The notes below the pieces were generated by a model. The model had not been told where the DNA came from, did not search any database, and was given only the letters and a program-made list of their open reading frames with translations. Made by a program: the position numbers and the translations under genes. A stretch of DNA of 64,000 bases from Anaerosporobacter mobilis DSM 15930 (GTDB lineage: Bacteria > Bacillota > Clostridia > Lachnospirales > Lachnospiraceae): contig NZ_FRCP01000015.1 of the NCBI RefSeq assembly GCF_900142955.1, positions 120,270-184,269 of the forward strand, written 5' to 3'. Of this stretch, positions 60,093 through 64,000 are shown piece after piece. Position 1 is the stretch's first letter, and every line of letters starts with the position of its first letter.

Positions 60093-60448
60093 ACGTTTCT
60101 CCTTTACTCAGTACTTTACTGCTCTTTATAATCTATTTACCTAGGTTTCTTAACTGTATGGTATCGAACTTATTCCCCCTATCAAATCTCCTATAGGGAA
60201 TAGGATACTCTTTCATCCTATCATAAATTCAAAAGCTGTAATACTATCATTATTCTTTTCTTACTATAGTAATATTCGGTTATTTCTAGCTAATTGATTA
60301 TAGAATTAATCTGAAAACCTACTGTACAGCAATGAATACATTTCATAATTATTGATTGTCTTTTCTTTTACCGCCTAAAAGATTCCGAATTGTTGGAACT
60401 GAACACTTGGATAAGAAATATAAGAAGTATTCGTTTCATATAACCAAA
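60093..60448. other. Upstream region of the beta-galactosidase gene
   Basis: This gap is about 356 bp of AT-rich sequence. On the minus strand a hairpin-like GGATgaaagagtATCC (near 60205) and CTATAGGAG lie roughly 90-140 nt before the start. A TTGATA/TACCAT pair at 16-nt spacing (about 60160-60190) is a weak promoter candidate. I see nothing else. Confidence 0.35.
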
Positions 60449-60474
60449 AATCCTGGTCGGTAACGACCAGGATT
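60449..60474 (-). terminator. Terminator after the NAD(P)H oxidoreductase gene
   Basis: AATCCTGGTCG and CGACCAGGATT form a perfect 11-bp stem with a 4-nt loop, followed on the minus strand by TTTGG. It lies about 60 nt after the stop at 60535. Confidence 0.85.
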
Positions 60475-60534
60475 CCATCTAATATCTTATTCAATACTTT
60501 CTTTATTCGAACAGTTATCTATGTTTGACAGATA

Positions 60535-61122
60535 TCAACGTTTGGTAAATCTCTTCTCTAGATTGGATAACCACGTGTCTCTTATTTTCTCTGAACTCGA
60601 TTTAATTTTATTGAAACTAATCCACTTAACATTTCTGAAACCTGTTTTTTTCAGTGTTCCTTTAATGAAAGATTTTTTAATAGCATTTCCATATGCAAAT
60701 TTGTACTTTAATTTAGGAGTATTCATTGTTGTGATAACAGTAGTTGACTGCAAATTATTCAGCTTAGTTATCATTCCATGTCCTGATTTTGCATAACCAT
60801 AAGTTGAGCCAGGAAAGATCACTTTATCAATGAAACCTTTCATCATAGCGGGCATTAATTCCCACCAAATTGGAAAGATGAAAATTAAATGATCGGCTTG
60901 CTGTAATCGTTTAACATAGTCTATTGCCTGTTCGTCAATAGCTTGGCGATTCTTAAAGGCAAGTAAATCTTCCCCAGACATAACCGGGTTAAAACAATCA
61001 CTATCTAAATCAATTATATCTACTTCATGACCGGCTCCTAATAATCCTTTCTTCACAGATTCTAAGATGGAATGACAAAAGCTACCGTTATAAGGGTGAT
61101 TGAATACAATTAATGTTTTCAT
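60535..61122 (-). CDS. Flavodoxin-fold NAD(P)H oxidoreductase (quinone reductase/MdaB-KefF-like)
   Basis: The protein is 195 aa from ATG 61122 (GGAGGTATTATTT upstream). It starts KTLIVFNHPYNGSFCHSILES, continues with HEVDIIDL, the membrane-proximal FIFPIWWELMPAMMKGFIDKVI and the glycine-rich segment that binds FMN/FAD in this family. It reduces quinones or nitro compounds using NAD(P)H. Divergent from the U32 peptidase gene. Substrate not assignable. Confidence 0.9.
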   Translation of the reverse strand: MKTLIVFNHPYNGSFCHSILESVKKGLLGAGHEVDIIDLDSDCFNPVMSGEDLLAFKNRQAIDEQAIDYVKRLQQADHLIFIFPIWWELMPAMMKGFIDKVIFPGSTYGYAKSGHGMITKLNNLQSTTVITTMNTPKLKYKFAYGNAIKKSFIKGTLKKTGFRNVKWISFNKIKSSSEKIRDTWLSNLEKRFTKR

Positions 61123-61340
61123 AAATAATACCTCCAAATATATTTACATCATTATATTCGGTGTAACTATTCTCATTCACCTTTCTAGGTTGAAACTATT
61201 TCGACAAAATGCTACTATATATAAGGAATTAAATTAAGGAAAGGGTTGACACACTTTAGTTCTATCCATTGAACTTTTGTGACAGGGGGTTACGTATATG
61301 ATAAATGCTGTTCATATCTCCCTCTAATATAGGTATAAAA

Positions 61341-63224
61341 ATGTCCAGATATTTTAACAACAAAGAGATAGAATTACTGGCTCCTGCTGGTAACTTTGAG
61401 ATTTTCAAAGGTATTATAAATCTAGGCTGCGATGCCGTTTATTTTGGTGGTAAGAATTTAAACATGCGTCTTCACCGAAAGAACTATAACTTTTCTGATG
61501 AAGAACTATTTGAAGCTGTAAAAATGGCCCATGAACACGGAAAAAAAGCATATATTACCGTAAATAACATGTATAATAACGAAGAACTTGACCAGTTAAA
61601 AGAGTTCCTTCTATTACTGGGTAAAATAAATCCAGATGCTTTAATCGTACAAGATCTAAGTGTGATTCCACTTCTTAAGGATTTTAATGTAAATATTCCC
61701 GTACATTCTTCCGTTATGATGAATACCCACAATCTTAATAGTATATATGCCCTTAAGGAATTAGGTGTAACGAGGGTCGTTCTCTCAAGGGAAGCTTCCC
61801 TTAATTATAGTAAATATCTATCTGCTAAAACCGATATGGAACTAGAATATTTTATACATGGGGATATGTGTGTTGCTCATGGTAGTCAATGTATATACAG
61901 TGGTATGTTATTTGGGCAAAGTTCCAATAGAGGACGCTGCTTAAAACCTTGCCGTTGGGGATACCAAGTTAAGCAAGAGGATAAAGAATCCGAACCACAC
62001 TTTCCACTAGCAGTAAAAGATATGTTTATGTATGAATATATCCCTGAATTAATTGATGGTGGAATTACGTCTTTTAAAATAGAAGGACGTATGAGAGATC
62101 TGGATTATCTTACAATGATAATCAATGCATATTCCGATGCAATTGACCGTTATATTGATGATCCGCTTTCCTATGACCGAACAAAGGACTCTTCCCTTCT
62201 CTATGAAAACCGTAAAAGAGATGTTTCTACTGCTTATGCATTTGGGAAACCAGGGCTTAGCAATATTAATAGTAGATATGAAGGAACAGGTACTCTTTAT
62301 AGCAGCGGAAAAGTATTTAGTACGGCAACGGAAGAAAGAGAGATTACCAATGAAAAACTTCAGAAAATTAATAGTCAGCTAAAAGAACACCGTATTAATC
62401 AAACAGAACCACCAAGATTAAGTGTGAAAGTAAATACTATCAAACAAGCTAAAATCTGTCTCGATTTAAAAGTAGATGATATTTACTTATCAGGGGATGT
62501 ATTCCTAAATGATAAACCATTTACAAAAGAAGAAATCAATGAACTTATGAAGATAAAAGGTGACACCAATATCTATCTTAGTATGCCACACATGACCTTT
62601 GATTCTCAATTCGATGAATATGCACATATTTTGGAGAAGGGACTACAGGTTGATGGATTATTAGCAACCAATATAGGTGGCGTATGGGCTTTTAAAGATT
62701 ATAACTTAATTGGGGATTATCCGTTAAATATACTTAATAAAAAGGCAGCGAGTCTATATGGGGAACTAGGACTTAAACGTTATACGATCTCACCAGAAGC
62801 GAATCTTTCAGAAACTATCTCCTTGTTAAATACTACAGGAGCGGGGGCAGAATTGATTGTACATGGTTCACCAACTGTCATGTACATGGAACATGATCTT
62901 TATGATAATGTGGATCAAAAGAAGGATTCTATATTATATCTAAAGGATGAAGCTGGTTTTGATCATCCAATTTTTAAAGATTGTCATGGTAGAAACCATA
63001 TGCTTTTATACAAGAATATTTGCTGTCTTCCAATTCTAAAAGGACTTCATGAAGCGGGCTTATCACATTTCCGTCTTGAAATCGCCCATCTAAAAGAAGA
63101 GGAATTCACTAAGATTGTTACTGTATACAAAAAGGCTTTAAAAGACTTTAATGCTTGCGAAGCTTTATACGAGGAACTGAAACAAGAAGGAATAGGTTTC
63201 ACGCTTGCAGCTTTAGGATTATAA
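61341..63224 (+). CDS. Peptidase U32 family protein
   Basis: The protein is 627 aa from the ATG at 61341. An earlier in-frame ATG (61305) lacks a ribosome site, while AGG lies seven bases before 61341. The U32 signature is clear: ELLAPAGNFEIFKGIINLGCDAVYFGG at the N-terminus, GDMCVAHGSQCIYSGMLFGQSSNRGRCLKPCRWGYQ (cysteines that may bind Fe-S) and SFKIEGRMRDLDYLTMIINAY. The C-terminal part is the collagenase-like extension. Members include rlhA/trhP-type RNA hydroxylation enzymes, so a role in RNA modification is possible. The next gene starts 11 bp downstream. Confidence 0.92.
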   Translation: MSRYFNNKEIELLAPAGNFEIFKGIINLGCDAVYFGGKNLNMRLHRKNYNFSDEELFEAVKMAHEHGKKAYITVNNMYNNEELDQLKEFLLLLGKINPDALIVQDLSVIPLLKDFNVNIPVHSSVMMNTHNLNSIYALKELGVTRVVLSREASLNYSKYLSAKTDMELEYFIHGDMCVAHGSQCIYSGMLFGQSSNRGRCLKPCRWGYQVKQEDKESEPHFPLAVKDMFMYEYIPELIDGGITSFKIEGRMRDLDYLTMIINAYSDAIDRYIDDPLSYDRTKDSSLLYENRKRDVSTAYAFGKPGLSNINSRYEGTGTLYSSGKVFSTATEEREITNEKLQKINSQLKEHRINQTEPPRLSVKVNTIKQAKICLDLKVDDIYLSGDVFLNDKPFTKEEINELMKIKGDTNIYLSMPHMTFDSQFDEYAHILEKGLQVDGLLATNIGGVWAFKDYNLIGDYPLNILNKKAASLYGELGLKRYTISPEANLSETISLLNTTGAGAELIVHGSPTVMYMEHDLYDNVDQKKDSILYLKDEAGFDHPIFKDCHGRNHMLLYKNICCLPILKGLHEAGLSHFRLEIAHLKEEEFTKIVTVYKKALKDFNACEALYEELKQEGIGFTLAALGL

Positions 63225-63235
63225 GGAGGAAAGTC

Positions 63236-64000
63236 ATGTATAGCTCAAAAGAAATTGTACAAATGAGAAAAGATTATCTAATGCCATGTCTGGGATATTT
63301 CTACAAAAATCCACCTGTGTTTGTTAAAGGTGAGATGCAGTATCTCTATGATGCTACGGGCAAGAAATATTTAGACTTTTTTGCTGGTGTATCCGTTATG
63401 AACTGTGGGCACAGTAACCCAGACATACTAAACAAAGTAATGGGCCAATTGTCCTCTTTACAGCATCTAACTAACGTTTACTTGACTAGTCCTGTTGTTG
63501 AATTGGCAAAGAAACTTAGTGAAGTTTTACCAGGCGATTTGCACAATTCTTTCTTTTGTATGTCTGGTTCTGAGGCAAATGAAGGTGCTATGTTATTAGC
63601 TAGAATCTATACTGGAAAACGAAAATTCATTGCCCTAAATAATAGCCTTCATGGAAGAACCTATCTAACCATGTCTGCTACCGATATACCTATGTGGCGT
63701 GCAGATCCGTATCTTACAGACGATGTATATTTTATATCCTCTTCACCGGATCGAATTCTTTCAGATCTAGAAGCAGTCTTAGAAAAAGATAATGATATTG
63801 CTGCCTTTATATGTGAGCCTATTCAGGGTAATGGTGGTATTATTACTCCTCCAGATTGGTATTACACCGAAATAAGTCGCCTACTAAAACGTTATGGTGT
63901 TTTGTTCATCTGTGACGAAGTACAAACAGGCTTCGCACGTACAGGAACTATGTTTGCAATTGAACAATATAATGTTGTTCCTGATATTATGACCATGTCA
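63236..64000 (+). CDS. Class III (acetylornithine/AGXT2-like) aminotransferase, partial (3' end outside the window)
   Basis: The frame opens at ATG 63236 after TAAGGAGGAAAGTC and runs off the end (255 residues). It matches class III PLP aminotransferases: FLDYFAGVSVMNCGHSNP-like DFFAGVSVMNCGHSNP, MSGSEANEGAMLLAR, CEPIQGNGGIITPP and FICDEVQTGFARTGTMFA. The PLP lysine would come just after the window ends, following DIMTMS. The closest general type is the alanine-glyoxylate/4-aminobutyrate group. It is probably co-transcribed with the U32 peptidase gene, 11 bp upstream. Confidence 0.9.
   Translation, partial: MYSSKEIVQMRKDYLMPCLGYFYKNPPVFVKGEMQYLYDATGKKYLDFFAGVSVMNCGHSNPDILNKVMGQLSSLQHLTNVYLTSPVVELAKKLSEVLPGDLHNSFFCMSGSEANEGAMLLARIYTGKRKFIALNNSLHGRTYLTMSATDIPMWRADPYLTDDVYFISSSPDRILSDLEAVLEKDNDIAAFICEPIQGNGGIITPPDWYYTEISRLLKRYGVLFICDEVQTGFARTGTMFAIEQYNVVPDIMTMS

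Noticed and set aside
61305..61340. An upstream start for the U32 peptidase
   Set aside because: The 61305 ATG has no ribosome site, and the additional residues LFISPSNIGIK do not match the family start.

Overview
The window is low-GC Firmicute DNA. The gene content points to an endospore-forming Clostridia bacterium, most likely Lachnospiraceae: an alpha/beta small acid-soluble spore protein, rho-rpmE-DUF1385-prmC-prfA and tig-clpP-clpX-lon-engB gene orders, a cdaA-ybbR pair, and KtrAB. It resembles Lachnoclostridium phytofermentans in style, but that is an impression and was not tested. Both window edges cut genes: a teichoic-acid polymerase at base 1 and a class III aminotransferase at base 64000. 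No rRNA, tRNA, CRISPR array, prophage or transposase gene was seen.

Layout. 1-8.9 kb is a minus-strand surface-polymer operon (three CDP-glycerol glycerophosphotransferase-type proteins, two of them fused to GT2 glycosyltransferases, plus tagD, a HAD phosphatase and a tagG/tagH exporter) behind a strong sigma-A-type promoter. 9-13 kb has leuA with a 310-nt leader, an FAD protein and an HPr-like protein. 13-17 kb has the c-di-AMP module (ybbR/cdaA) and membrane proteins. 17-22 kb has an SPFH/NfeD pair, an rRNA methyltransferase and ktrA/ktrB. 22-32.3 kb is a string of small accessory genes: aminotransferase, MATE pump, MarR, acetyltransferases, a second ClpP coupled to an AraC regulator, a metallophosphoesterase, and an AraC/GyrI regulator with a PUA-like protein. 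32.4-34.3 kb is a GH20-type hydrolase. 34.7-40.1 kb is the translation/termination block. 40.6-43.4 kb has malic enzyme, a radical SAM protein and DUF4364. 43.5-52.1 kb has engB, lon, clpX, clpP, tig and glmM. 52.6-64 kb has a SASP, an alanine symporter, DJ-1, pyrG, an acetyltransferase, a GH42 beta-galactosidase, an NAD(P)H oxidoreductase, a U32 peptidase and the aminotransferase.

The most unusual material lies between genes. (1) Four genes (lon, engB, glmM and the GH20 gene) share a start cassette of the form ATGGNNATNNNNATG. They are preceded by a Shine-Dalgarno followed by a hairpin that contains the start codon of a tiny upstream ORF; three of those small ORFs stop 2-5 nt before the main start. 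In lon and glmM the stem would loop out 67 or 47 nt and bring GGAG to exactly 8 nt from the ATG. (2) A roughly 204-bp palindromic MITE-like element sits between ktrA and the rRNA methyltransferase with an 11-bp target duplication that copied the methyltransferase Shine-Dalgarno. (3) The tig 5' leader is built from 69-bp repeats carrying hairpins. (4) A 21-bp tandem array next to a 230-bp palindrome lies inside the teichoic-acid operon. (5) An acetyltransferase gene is flanked by related inverted and direct repeats. Functional claims for these are inferences.
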